Positions 9,691-20,910 of a stretch of DNA of 64,000 nt are shown here, piece after piece. The stretch covers positions 366,959,012-367,023,011 of the forward strand of contig CM053028.1 in the NCBI GenBank assembly GCA_028564925.1, given 5' to 3'. Within the stretch, counting starts at the first letter, position 1. Every line of letters starts with the position of its first letter. The notes beneath the pieces were generated by a model, which did no database searches, was not told the origin of the DNA, and saw only the letters and a list, made by a program, of their open reading frames with translations. Source of the DNA: Lithobates sylvaticus. Its lineage: Eukaryota > Chordata > Amphibia > Anura > Ranidae. A program made the position numbers and the translations under genes.

Positions 9691-11375
9691 TTTTCAATTA
9701 TTTTTATTACATTTTTCTACATATAAAAACATTCCATTTCAATTAAATCCCATATATACAAGCGTATACAAAACATTCATAATAAACAAAACATAAAACA
9801 CAATCAACATAACCCATAACTGTGGATCTCATAATATAATCCATCATATTAGAGGTATTCCATCATGCTAGAGGTATTCCATCATCCCATGCCACCCAAT
9901 CACCAAGGTGAGGGTTGTGCATCCTTGTGCAGGCAGTCCAATTCATGTCAATTAGAATGTTGCGACTGCACAGACACAGCCCCTACATCCCAACTGACAT
10001 GAATGGGCCTGCCTGCACAGGGACACATGGAACACCTGTGCGGGAAAACATGTCCCTCACACCGGTGCACGCTGTAGTATGCAAATCACTAGATAAACTG
10101 ATCATTTTTACAAGCAGTTGTCACTGAAGATAACTTCTACTTAAAAATGTATTTTCTATCATATGTTTACTTTATCATATTTCTACCTTGTTGCTTTATA
10201 GAAATAATTTTCTGAAGGTCATTAGGGTGTAAATTCTGTACTTGACACAACCTGCATATTACACTTTTTTCTCTTGTACTGCAGAGTTTACCTTTAGGTT
10301 AACAAAAGAATAAAAGTTACAATTTTCTCTAGTCATCAAAGAATAACTGGCATTTGCACAATTTCTGAAGAATTTAAATACTGTAACCGAAAAATCTGTT
10401 GAGTTCTGTAACAACTTGCACAAATCCTAGGGATGAAAACAAACCACTTTCCATACAGATGTTCCAGGCAAAATTAAGCTATATAGCTTTAATGTATTGG
10501 CTTAATGCCTTAAGAATATAACCCCCTGATATGCCTTAAATTTAAAAGGCTTTTACTTTGTGAGTTTTCACTTCAGAATGTGATGCATTTCTGAACAATG
10601 CAAAAAAGAAAAATAGCTTCTTCCATTTAATGCAGTACAGCACAGAGGAATTAAACCATCAGATTTATGGAATATGTTTCTCCAATTCATCAACAGAAAG
10701 AAAAAGTAAAAATACGACGAAAGATGGTATTTTAACAATGTCTACTAATGTAAAACCCTAATGCATTTTTATGAACAGGGTAATATTCATTCTGTAGGCC
10801 CATTTTAACCACAAGAATAAATGGGGGTGGAAAAGCAGGTACACAGGGCCATAGTTAGTAAATACATTTTATTAAAAAAAAAAAAATGTTTTATCTACAG
10901 ATCTCTTATATATGTTAACATTTTTAAAATATTATCATTAATAAAATGTATATATTTACCATAAACAGATAAATTGAGCAGTATATAATCATCCATAATA
11001 AACGTAGAAACTACACAAGAACGTGCATTTGTTCTCAAAGCTTCCAATTCTTTATTCATTTATCTAAAATGGAATGCATTGCAGAAGGTAAAGCAGTGTA
11101 CAAAGTAGAGCAGAGTATAGATCGTACAGCACAGTCTACAGCAATGTGGACTAGAGAATGCAAAATCCTAAATAAAAAAATTTCTAGGCACAGATCTCTG
11201 AATTCATGGACTATTGAAAGGAAGGGGCACTTGCCAAATTTGGGTGTAGTGGGGTTGATTTAGGTTTATCTACTTGCCTTTATTAAATTTAATCCCAGTG
11301 TGTTGGGCAAGAGTCTCACCCATCTCCATAGGTACTAAAGTTGTGGACATCCTGGAGATTGCTACTTTAGGTTCC
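9691..11375. other. AT-rich, largely single-copy-looking DNA
   Basis: No gene found. Short open frames are not supported by motifs. The stretch 10140-10760 lacks recognisable transposon ends and could be ordinary intergenic or intronic DNA. Confidence 0.5.
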
Positions 11376-11466
11376 CTTATAATTAAGGATGAGCCCGGTG
11401 TTCGATTCGAACCCATGTTCGAATCGAGCACCGGGTGTTCGCTCGCTCGGCGAGCCCAGAACTATT

Positions 11467-11506
11467 GGGGCCGCTCGCATCAAATTCGTGTGATGCGAGC
11501 GGCCCC
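11467..11506. repeat. GC-rich hairpin in the foldback element's left end
   Basis: Sixteen-base perfect arms (GGGGCCGCTCGCATCA and its complement) around an 8-base loop. This is one of several sub-hairpins in the 11.4-11.7 kb end. Confidence 0.85.
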
Positions 11507-11679
11507 GCAATGCATTGCGGCCCGCGCAGTGCAATGCTGGCTGATGATTGGCCAAGCATGCACTGTGACCCCGCATGCTTGGCCAATCACAGCGCCGGCA
11601 GCGAGGAGAGCCATAATTGACTACAGGCAAGATGCCTGTAGCCAATTATAGCTCAGGGGCTTTAGTACACGCCCCGCGG

Positions 11680-11686
11680 TATAAGA
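11680..11686 (+). promoter_or_regulatory. TATA-like box within the hAT element
   Basis: TATAAGA sits in a GC-rich context, followed about 30 bases on by a pyrimidine-rich start-like stretch (TTTCAGTCAGTG). It has the layout of a pol II promoter. No long frame follows, so function is unproven. Confidence 0.3.
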
Positions 11687-12589
11687 GGCCGCCGCGCCGG
11701 CGGCCTCGCATATTATGTTTCAGTCAGTGTCAGCGTGTCAGCGTGTTAGTGTGCTGCTGACAATATGTGCTTTATTTCTGGGGATATGTGTGTGCATGCT
11801 GTTAGAACAGCATTGCAGTATCACATCTGGGGGGTGTCTATAGGTGGCCTGTGAAGGGGGCAGGTTTCCTGTGCTTAGAACTTTCCCTGCAAAAAAGTGT
11901 CATTTTTGCAGGAAAAAAACTATTTAAAATCACTCGCGGCTAATGAATTGATGGCTCCTGTAACACAGAGAACTGTCATTCATTAATAAAAAACAAAAAA
12001 AAAGCGTAGGGGTCCCCCCAAATTCAATAACCAGGCCCTTCAGGTCTGGGATGGATATTAAGGGGAACCCCAGCCAAAAAAAAAATGGCGTAGGGTCCCC
12101 CTCAAAATCCATACCAGACCCTTGAGGTCTGGTATGGATTTTAAGGGGAACCCTAGCCAAAAAAAATGGCGTGGGGTCCCCCTCAAAATCCATACCAGAC
12201 CCTTATCCGAGCACGCAACCTGGCAGGCCGCAGGAAAAGAGGGGGGGACGAGAGCGCCCCCCCCTCTCGCCTGAACCGTACCAGGCCACATGCCCTCAAC
12301 ATTGGGAGGATGCTTTGGGGGTCTAAGACCCCTAAAGCACCTTGTCCCCATGTTGATGAGGACAAGGGCCTCTTCCCCACAACCGTGCCCGGTGGTTGTG
12401 GGGGTCTGCGGGCGGGGGGCTTATCGGAATCTGGAAGCCCCCTTTAACAAGGGGACCCCCAGATCCCGGCCCCCCCCCCTGTGTGAAATGGTAAGGGGGT
12501 ACAAAAATACCCCTACCATTTCACCAAAAAAGTGGCAAAAATTGTAAAAATGACAGGAGACGGTCTTTGACAATTCCTTTATTAAAATC

Positions 12590-12780
12590 TTCTTTCTTCT
12601 TACTTCATCCTTCGGTTTCTTCACCTTCTCCTTCCTTCATCTTCTTCCATCTTCTTCTTCCATTTTCTTCTTCCTCCGATCCGCTTCTTCTTGCGCTGGT
12701 CTTCTCGTCCTTCTTGTCCGGCATCTTCTTCCGTCGGCGTCGGTGTCTCTGTCTCTTCTTGGGCTGCTCCGCGCAATGGG
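12590..12780 (-). repeat. Homopurine/homopyrimidine tract, left arm
   Basis: A CTTCTTCC-rich tract whose complement occurs at about 13000-13190 in the other arm. It encodes low-complexity Arg/Lys/Glu frames on the purine strand that I regard as by-products. The mirrored tracts could favour triplex or hairpin formation. Confidence 0.75.
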
Positions 12781-14304
12781 AGGCTCCCGCTGTGTGAGGC
12801 TCCGCTCCGTCTGACAGGTCTTTTATAATGGAGGGCACCTGGTGACCCCGCCCCCTCTGACGCACAGGGACGTCATGGGGAATTCCATGATGGCTTTCCC
12901 CATGACGTCAGAGGGGGGCGGGGTCACCAGGTGCCCTCCGTTTTAAAAGACCTGTCAGATGGAGCGGAGCCTCACACAGCGGGAGCCTCCCATTGCGCGG
13001 AGCGGCCCAAGAAGACACCGACGCCGACGCCGACGGAAGAAGATGCCGGACGAGAAGGACGAGAAGACCAGCGCAAGAAGAAGCGGATCGGAGGAAGAAG
13101 AAAATGGAAGAAGAAGATGGAAGAAGATGAAGGAAGGAGAAGATGAAGAAACCGAAGGATGAAGAAAGAAGAAAGAAGATTTTAATAAAGGAATTGTCAA
13201 AGACTGTCTCCTGTCATTTTTACCATTTTTGCCACTTTTTTGGTGAAATGGTAGGGGTACTTTTGTACCCCCTTACCATTTCACACAGGGGGGGGGGCCG
13301 GGATCTGGGGGTCCACTTGTTAAAGGGGGCTTCCAGATTCCGATAAGCCCCCCGCCCGCAGACCCCCACAACCACCGGGCACGGTTGTGGGGAAGAGGCC
13401 CTTGTCCTCATCAACATGGGGACAAGGTGCTTTAGGGGTCTTAGACCCCCAAAGCATCCTCCCAATGTTGAGGGCATGTGGCCTGGTACGGTTCAGGCGA
13501 GAGGGGGGGCCGCTCTCGTCCCCCCCTCTTTTCCTGCGGCCTGCCAGGTTGCGTGCTCGGATAAGGGTCTGGTATGGATTTTGAGGGGGACCCCACGCCA
13601 TTTTTTTTGGCTAGGGTTCCCCTTAAAATCCATACCAGACCTCAAGGGTCTGGTATGGATTTTGAGGGGGACCCTACGCCATTTTTTTTTTTTTTTTTTG
13701 GCTGGGGTTTCCCTTAATATCCATCCCAGACCTGAAGGGCCTGGTTAATGAATTTGGGGGGACCCCTACGCTTTTTTTTTTTTCATTTTTTTTATTTTTT
13801 ATCAATGACTTTTTTTATGAATGAGTTTTAATGAATCACTGTTCTCTGTGTTACGGGAGCCGTGAATTAACATTAGCCGCGAGTGATTTTAAATAGCTTT
13901 TTTACTTTCAAAAATGACACTTTGCGCAGAGACAGTTCTAAACATGGGAAACATGCGCCCCTTTACAGGCATACTATAGACACCCCCCAGGTACGAAATT
14001 TAAAGGAATATTACACTTTTATTGTTTCAATTTAAGCATTATTAAAATCACTGCTCCTGAAAAAACTGCCGTTTTTAAAAAAAATTTTTGCATTGCTACA
14101 TGTCCCCTGGGGCAGGACCCAGGTCCCCAAACACTTTTTATGACATTAACATGCATATTAGCCTTTAAAATGAGCACTTTTAATTTCGAACGTTCGCATC
14201 CATTATAACTAATAGGGTTCTAAAGCTCGCACAGACTTTAGGTCCGTTCGCGGGTTCTGGTGCGAGCCGAACGGGGGGGTGTTCGGCTCATCCCTACTTA
14301 TAAT

Positions 14305-14544
14305 TACATAGGTGCAGAGATTCCAGTCTGTATGACCTATTATTTTCTGTTGCCAGCTCATACCTTTTGCCCTGAACCCAGTAGCCCTACTAGATTTCTG
14401 TACACTGATTACATCAAAGAAATCAAATCACAAGTCCAGATATACTCCTGCCCTTTGGTCCTGTACAGATGCTGTGCCCATGAAGCTTGCCTTCCTCCCA
14501 GCCACTACAATAGATGTCATAATTCTAAAAGTCAAACAACCAAC
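14305..14544. other. Unassigned DNA right of the foldback element
   Basis: No gene. An open frame of 158 codons crosses this stretch and the next without any domain signal and is probably chance. Confidence 0.4.
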
Positions 14545-15190
14545 ATGTTTTTTAAAAAAAAAGTTCAGATCCCTCCTGGGACGGTAGACATCAGGCTAAA
14601 AAAACTACAACCCGCAAACATGCACAATAAAATACAAACCACACCACACATAAATAACTTGGATAAAAATAGGCCACGGCCTGGTTCATTGGTTTACAAC
14701 AAAATTATATATCACGTCTTAAACTTTATTACTTAAATCATTTTTCAAACAAAATTCATCCAGAATTCACCAAAACTCAACCCAACCACTAAGACTCGGG
14801 TTGACCATCATCTCTTCTTTAAAGATATTCTCACATATCCCCTTTGCTTATTTGACCAAAGGGACCCTACCACATAAACCGTCTGTGACAAGAGGGGGGG
14901 AGGTTTTGGGAGGGAAGCTCTTCCTGACGACTCTCTGGCGACTGGCAAAATTCCAGTCAGGGGGGTTCTATAAATAGCCACCCAAACAACTTCCAGAAGG
15001 TTCTAAGGTCACCTGACCCTAATTGTCCAATCCCATTTAGCCTTCTCACCCTCTGGAAGCTTCTCTGCAATGTGACCCTGTTACTTCAATAGAATGAGCC
15101 CCTTTATGAATTTTATTTTTTAATTAATAGCCGACTCCACGGCCCCATGAGGCAAGAAGGGGCCTAAATGGGCTGCCCCCCTTTTACATC
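14545..15190 (-). mobile_element. Possible LTR-like segment, family unknown
   Basis: On the minus strand a TATTTATAG box near 14970 is followed about 270 bases later by AATAAAG near 14725. That is the promoter and polyadenylation spacing of an LTR. No coding part, primer-binding site or target duplication was found, so this may be a fossil solo LTR or a coincidence. Confidence 0.3.
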
Positions 15191-16185
15191 ACATTCCTTA
15201 CTCCTGTGGGCAGGAAGAACAGTTCATTTACCTTGTCCCTTCCTCCTCTGAGCAGGAGGAATAGTTCATATCCTTAATTTCTTCTTCCTGTGAGCAGGAG
15301 GAACAGTTAATATCCCTCATTCCTTTCTACTGTTGGCAGGAATAGCGGTTTAAATCCCCCATTCTTTCCTCCTGTGGGCAGGAAGAATGGTTTAAATCCC
15401 TAATTTGTCTCCTGCTGTGAGCAGGACGAGCAGATCATATCCTTAATTTCTTCCTCATGTGAGAAGGATGAACACTTCATATTCCTCATTACTTCCTCAG
15501 AGCAGGAACAACAGTTCATAACCCTCATTCTTTCCTTTTATAAGCAGGAAGAACAGTTCATATCTATCATTCCTTCCTCCTATGAACAGGAAAAATAGTT
15601 CACATCCCTCATTCCTATCTACTATTGGCAGAAAAAGCAGTTCATATCCCTTTTTCCTTCCTACCCTGAGCAGTAAGAACAGTTCATATCCGTCATTCTG
15701 TCCTACTGTTAGCAGGAAAAACAGAAAATATCACTTAGGCCTCTCTGCTGTTGGCAGGAAGAACTATTCATATGCTTTATTCCTTCCTCCTGTGACCAGA
15801 AAGAACAGTTCAAATACCTAAATCCTTCCTCGAGAGGGCAGGAAGACCAGCTCATATTCCTCGATTTTTCTTCCTGTAAACAGGAAGAGCAATTCATCAT
15901 ATACCTCATTCCCTCCTATTATAAACATGAAGAACCGTTTATATCCCTCATTCCTTTCTACTGTTGGCAGAAATAACTGTTTATTTCCTTCATTCCTTCC
16001 TCCTGTGGGCAGGAAGGACAGTTAATATCCCTAATTCCTTCCTTCTGTGGGAAGAAATATCAGCTAACATTTCTGATTCCTCTCTGATTCCTCCTTACAG
16101 TTAGTAGGAAGAACAGCTCATGTCCCACATTCATTCCGTCTGTGAGCAGGGGGAATATTTCATATCCCTCATTACTTTCTCCTGT

Positions 16186-16377
16186 GAGCAAGAAGAACAA
16201 TGCATGTCCCTCATTCCTTCCTCCTGTGAGTGGGAAGAACAGATCATATGAGCAAGAAGAACAATGCATGTCCCTCATTCCTTCCTCCTGTGAGTAGGAA
16301 GAACAGATCATATGAGCAAGAAGAACAATGCATGTCCCTCATTCCTTCCTCCTGTGAGTAGGAAGAACAGATCATAT
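16186..16377. repeat. 64-bp higher-order unit, three copies
   Basis: Within the minisatellite a 64-base block (GAGCAAGAAGAACAATGCAT and onward) is repeated three times, with starts at 16186, 16250 and 16314 and almost no differences. This is a recent local amplification. Confidence 0.9.
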
Positions 16378-16769
16378 TCCTCATTCCAGTTCAGCTCCCT
16401 CACTGCTCTGTACGGTTAGAACGATTCCGAAGATTAGCTCGTATGCGTTATTGCTTTCTTCTGTGAGCAGAAAGAACAAGTCATATCCCTCATTCTTTCC
16501 TCATCTGGGCAGATAGAACAGCTCATACAACTCATTCTTTCTCCCTATGATCAGACAGAACAGTTTATATCCCTCATTCCTGCCTCCCGTGAGCAGGAAG
16601 AACAGTTCATATACCTTATTCCTCTCTACTGTTGCCAGGAGTAGTACCAGTTTATATTTCTTCTTCCTCTCGGCAGGAAGGGCAGTTCAGATCCCTCATT
16701 CCCCTCTACGGTTAGAAATAAGAACAGTTCTTATTCCTCCTGGGAGCAGGAAGAACAGCTCATATCCCT

Positions 16770-16865
16770 AATGAGGGATATGAGTAACTGTTCTTTCTGA
16801 GTGCTCACCAGAGGATCCTTCCTCTAGTGAGCACTCAGAAAGAACAGTTACTCATATCCCTCATT
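16770..16865. repeat. Near-perfect 46-bp inverted repeat (cruciform)
   Basis: Arms of 39 perfect bases (16770-16808 and 16827-16865), then one mismatch, six more paired bases and a 4-base loop. It lies at the end of the minisatellite and is made of minisatellite sequence, so one segment was inverted and joined to its neighbour. Confidence 0.95.
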
Positions 16866-16925
16866 CCTTCCTCCTGTAATCATGAGGAATGGTTCACATC
16901 CCTTATTCCTTCCTCCAGTGATCAT

Positions 16926-18120
16926 CTTTTTTTTCCTATATTACTACTACGAGAGGCTAACCAACATGGTACTATTTTGACCTATCATTAAATTATTGTC
17001 AACTGACTACCATAAATTATTTGATAACATATTCATATAATTAATATACTGGTTCACGGTTTAGGGGACAGATTCATGAATATAAAATCTTAACCACACA
17101 GTCATATGTTAAAGTATCTGAAAGAAAGGTAACAGTTATCTCTTACAACCAATTGCATGCTCTCCTCTTTCTACAGCAGGTTAGAAAAGCAGAGAAGAAA
17201 ATTGGTTGCTATGGTCAACAGACTTTTTTTTTCTTTCCGACACCTTTGATACATATAACATATTATCTACATACTAATTATTAGTAATAGCCACAATTAG
17301 GATTCATTTTAAAGTACATTGCACTGAAAATATTCCTTTTTATAATGGAACATGTGACCATTGTATATTATTACCAAGATGACAAAGGAAAAGGTCAGTT
17401 TAGTGGAGAAAATTGATGTGGTACAGGAGATGTCACAAACTCAAGAAGTAAATGCATTTCTTAGAAGAAAAAAATGAAAAACATGAAGAATGGTTCTGTC
17501 ATGAAGGTATTGCAGGCATGGAAATACACGGTTGGCTCTTGCTTTATATCTGACACATGGGTGGGAAGAGAAAGCCCCCTTTTTTCTCAGCAGTAATGCA
17601 CCATCTACCATTATATCTGGATGCAAAAAGGGCTCTAAAATGGGCAATTATGAGAGAAATAAATACTATCACCACATGAACTCAACAATAATAATTAAAA
17701 GAGCACACTGTAAAAGAAATCTATACTGTAGAAACTGAAGTAGCAAAAGTAAGGCTGCAAGATGGGAAAATAATTGAGGAGCGTAGGGAAGAGTGTATAA
17801 GCTGCTATTATGTAGCATTGTGAAACCAGCTCCTTAAATAAAAGAATAACACCATACCGTTTTCTTACTGTTAGCACAGCACATGATCGGAGTTTAATAT
17901 AGGAGGGGTGTGAGTCACACATTCGTATCTTACCATCAGGTATGGTGAAATGGTGGGAATGTCTTCTCCACCCACTCTATTAAACAGTGTGAGTTTTTGT
18001 TTTGCCCTATTTAAGAACCAGACTATTGCACCATGTCACCTATGAAAAGAGAAAATAATATACAATGTGAACCCACGCTGCCAATGCTAACAGTCTTACT
18101 TTGTTGATTTCTTTCTTAAA
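16926..18120. other. Single-copy-looking DNA
   Basis: No transposon ends and no convincing gene. Short frames on both strands (for example near 17441-17738) overlap and show no domain. Confidence 0.5.
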
Positions 18121-18121
18121 G

Positions 18122-18234
18122 CAGATACAATAGCTGCTGGAACAGTTCCAGTGGAAGCAAGGAGTCAGGTTGGGAGTCACTCTAAAGACACGCAAGGCAA
18201 ATTTGCACTGCGGTGCTTTGGAAATGACAATTAA
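18122..18234 (+). CDS. Candidate terminal exon (speculative)
   Basis: A pyrimidine-rich acceptor (TTGATTTCTTTCTTAAAG) is followed by 36 open codons from 18124 to a TAA at 18232-18234. The reading includes AAGTVPVEARSQVGSHSKD and GKFALRCFGND. Base composition is more codon-like than that of the neighbouring DNA, and no transposon overlaps it. I do not recognise the peptide. There is no second exon to join it to, and 36 codons can be open by chance, so this is only a candidate for an alternative last exon of a host gene lying outside the window. Confidence 0.15.
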
Positions 18235-19143
18235 GTGATGAGGACATCCAAATACATGTCGAATGGGCATCTGCCCACAGTAATGACAACCGTTTTAAAT
18301 CTTCATTCAATATTCATTAGAATATAGTCTGCTGAAAGCCTATCATGGAGATAGACAATTATCATAAAACAGTTCTCATTTGTTGCTTTTAGATAGGTAA
18401 GTTCATCCTCCCGGAACTCCTGCAGTTTAGGTCCGGAGGGAACTGCTAATTTTGACAAAAAATAAACCTTTCTGTCATTCCAAGGAAAGCAGACCAATTG
18501 CCTGGAACTAAATATTTCCATGTTATAGAGAAGTATACCATTATTAGTTATAGGAACGTTACTTTGTCCGTTTTTTGTATTTCACTATTGATTTCACTTT
18601 TGTTACTTCATGTTTACAAACTCCTTTGTAAGGCGTAAGTAAACCGCCACCACAAAATCAACATTTTATGTCCCCAGGAACTATTTGCCATTGTGTGCTA
18701 GCATGCACAGCCTATAGTAACCTCTGACATCCAATCGCAATCGCTGCCTAATCTGATTCAGGAAACAGATTTTGGGTCTAGCTGCTATTTATTGTATGTC
18801 TCAGAGCAGGTGGCGAGCGAGATTGCATGGAGGGGGGGCAAGAAAATGTTTGCCCAGGGTCCCATTAATATTAAAGATGTCCCTGCTTATAAGCACATTG
18901 TGGAAGACTTACCCACCAAAGTGAACCCCTCTAGTGCTGCAATGTCTATCACCATTGCTTCCATCTTCTCCCAATCATTTTCTTGGTTCGAAGTCTTCAT
19001 CCTCTTGATCACCAAGGCTGAGATGATCAGACAATGTGCACAGGTGTTACTTACCGAAATTGCATATTGAGCTGCACATGCGCAGCTCAGTGTACACAAA
19101 CGCTGATAGGTATGGAGAAGCAATTATGACAGAAGAAACATAT
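18235..19143. other. Unassigned DNA
   Basis: No gene supported. The 92-codon frame at 18792-19070 lies in what looks like a dispersed repeat (ending GCACATGCGCAGCTCAGTGT) and shows no domain. Confidence 0.4.
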
Positions 19144-19321
19144 AGGAGTTGGTTTACTAAAACTGGAGAATGCTAAATCTGGTACAGCTCTGCATAGAAA
19201 CCAATCAACTACCGGGTTTTATTGGCAAAGCTTCATTGAAAAAGCTGAAGTTAGAAGCTGATTGGCTACTATGTACAACTGCTCCAGATTCTGAGTGTAC
19301 CAGTATTAGTAAATCTCCCCC
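19144..19321. mobile_element. Short MITE with (G)TTTACTAAA ends
   Basis: Ends GTTTACTAAAACTGGAG and TTAGTAAATCTCCCCC form the inverted termini, with TA at both flanks. The interior words AAACCAATCA and AAGCTGATTGGCTAC match the copy at 42502-42670. Confidence 0.75.
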
Positions 19322-19599
19322 ATAAAGTCTCTTCTGTCATAAAAACCCTACCTCTCAGTGGTTTTAAAACCAATTTTTTACTTCAGTTTTAACGCCAAAA
19401 CCTATTTAATTTAGGATGGAACAGATTTTTAGGAGTTTGGCCTTGGTTTGCTCCAAACTCAGAAGAAAGCTGTCAGCGCCTGCTAATCAACTCAGAGTAG
19501 GGGGATTCCCTACTTCGCAGCTGTGTGTACACAAAGGGACGGGTATGCTCTTGACATCATTGAACTAATATAGTCACCTAACCACATTATTGGTCCAGT

Positions 19600-19770
19600 T
19601 GGAATTGAGTCCGTCGGATAGATTTGAAACATGTTCTATTTCTAGGTCCGCCGGAATTTTTTCCCGAAAAACGAACGGATTAGCCCACGCGCGATCGGAT
19701 TGTCCGAGGGACTAATCCTGTCGGACCTAGTTTGCTGGAAAATCCGGTCATGTGTTCGCGGCATAATAGT
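19600..19770. mobile_element. Fragment of a TCCGnCGGA-rich MITE
   Basis: Dense GTCCGTCGG and GTCCGCCGGA words link it to the family of complete elements such as 23407-23830. Neither end is preserved. Confidence 0.5.
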
Positions 19771-19956
19771 GCCACACCTGAATGGTTGCACTATGTGGTA
19801 ATATAGTGGCCATGGTTTTAAATGCTACTGCATTGGTAGCAGTGGCAGGAAAAATTACTACTGTGTCAGTGTGAGGTAAAATCCACCCTGAGACATCTAT
19901 AACTAAAGGGATTCATATTCAGCAAGTTGTATGATATAATATAGTAATAAACTGTA

Positions 19957-20802
19957 TATACAATAACATTATGACCACTGACAGTTAAACTGAATAACAT
20001 TGATTATCTTGTTACAATGGCATCTGAAAGTGGGTGGGATATAGCAAGTGAACATTTTGTCCCTGAAGTTGATGTATTGAAAGCAGAAAAAATGGTTAAG
20101 CGGAAGGATTTGAGCCATTTTGACAGGAACCAAATTGTAATGGCTAGACGACTGGGTCAGAGCAACTCCTAAACTGTTGTTCTTGTGAGATGTTCCCAGT
20201 GTGCAATGGTCTGGACCTACCAAATGTGGTCCAAGAAAGAAAAATCAGCAAACCAGCTTCAGGGTCATGGGCAGCCAAGGCTCATTGATGGGGGTGTGAA
20301 TGTTGGCCCATTTAGTTAGATCCAATAGAAGGGCTACTCTAGCATAAATTGTTGAAAAAGTTAATGCTGGTTCTGATAGAAAGGTGTCAGAACACACAGT
20401 GCATTGCAGTTTGTTGCGCAAGGGGCATACTGACCTGTGTCCACAGCCAAAAGTGTCTAAAATAGGCTCGTGGGCATCAGAACTGGACCATGCAGCAATT
20501 GAAGAAGGTCGCCTGGTCTAAAGAATTCAAGAATGGTGTGAGGAACACAATAGGTTTGAGGTGATGACTTTGCTTCCAAATTCTCCAGATCTCAATCCAA
20601 TCAAGCATCTGTGGGATGTACTGGAAAAACAAGTCCAATCCATGGAGGCCTGACCAAACAAATTACAGGATTTAAAGGATCTTCTACTGATGGCTCGGTG
20701 ACAAATACCACAGCATACATTCAGCATGCAGTCGAAACCTCAATGGGTCAGGACTGTTTTGACTGCAAAATGGGGACCTACTTAATACTAGCATGTTATG
20801 AT
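19957..20802 (+). mobile_element. Tc1-type element with internal deletion
   Basis: The left end ATAACATTATGACCACTGAC and the right end TACTTAATACTAGCATGTTATG match the inverted termini of a Tc1 lineage widespread in fish and frogs. The reading is a degraded transposase: the N-terminal helix-turn-helix part, then a jump that removes the middle with the first two catalytic Asp residues, and then PNSPDLNPIKHLWDVLEKQV near 20578-20640. In that last motif the catalytic Glu is Lys (AAG where the lineage has GAG, a CpG-type change). Stops and frame changes are present throughout. Clearly inactive. Confidence 0.88.
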
Positions 20803-20910
20803 AGGAGAACCTGCTGTGTGCCCCCTCCTGCTACACTGCCGAAGCAGGCCACCTCTTCTGCTGAACCTATGTATTGTGTATATACAGTGTGTATACGTTT
20901 GTGTTTAGAT

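Larger units (their letters stand above)
11384..14296. mobile_element. hAT-type foldback element, 2.9 kb palindrome
   Basis: The ends are TAAGGATGAGCC on the left and GGCTCATCCCTA on the right. They are flanked by perfect 8-bp duplications CTTATAAT at 11376-11383 and 14297-14304, the hAT hallmark. Inside, about 1 kb on each side (11880-12882 and 12896-13930) is inverted-repeated around a 13-base loop, so the same short frames appear mirrored on both strands. No transposase is present, so mobility would need an enzyme from elsewhere. A related fragment lies at 47797-48126. Confidence 0.92.
15191..16925. repeat. 42-bp minisatellite array, ~40 units
   Basis: A tandem array of a unit built from TTCCTCCTGTGAGCAGGAAG and AACAGTTCATATCCCTCA, about 42-43 bases long and variably diverged. 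Each unit carries its own small hairpin (TTCCTcCTG...CAGGAA). Because 42 is a multiple of 3, both strands give 14-residue periodic peptides (RKNSSYPSFLPPVS on plus, LFFLLTGGRNEGYE on minus). These short frames are interrupted and I do not call them genes. Confidence 0.93.

Noticed and set aside
12058-13748. Several 65-110 codon frames including an Arg/Glu-rich nuclear-like peptide
   Set aside because: Each appears mirrored on the opposite strand of the palindrome. They follow from arm symmetry and purine tracts.
15582-16311. Repeat-protein genes from the 14-residue periodic frames
   Set aside because: Frames are short, occur on both strands and are broken by unit variation.
15191-16925. CRISPR-like array
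   Set aside because: Units are contiguous 42-mers without unique spacers, and the genome is vertebrate; it is a minisatellite.
18792-19070. 92-codon frame as a host exon
   Set aside because: Surrounding words look like a dispersed repeat and no splice sites or domain support it.
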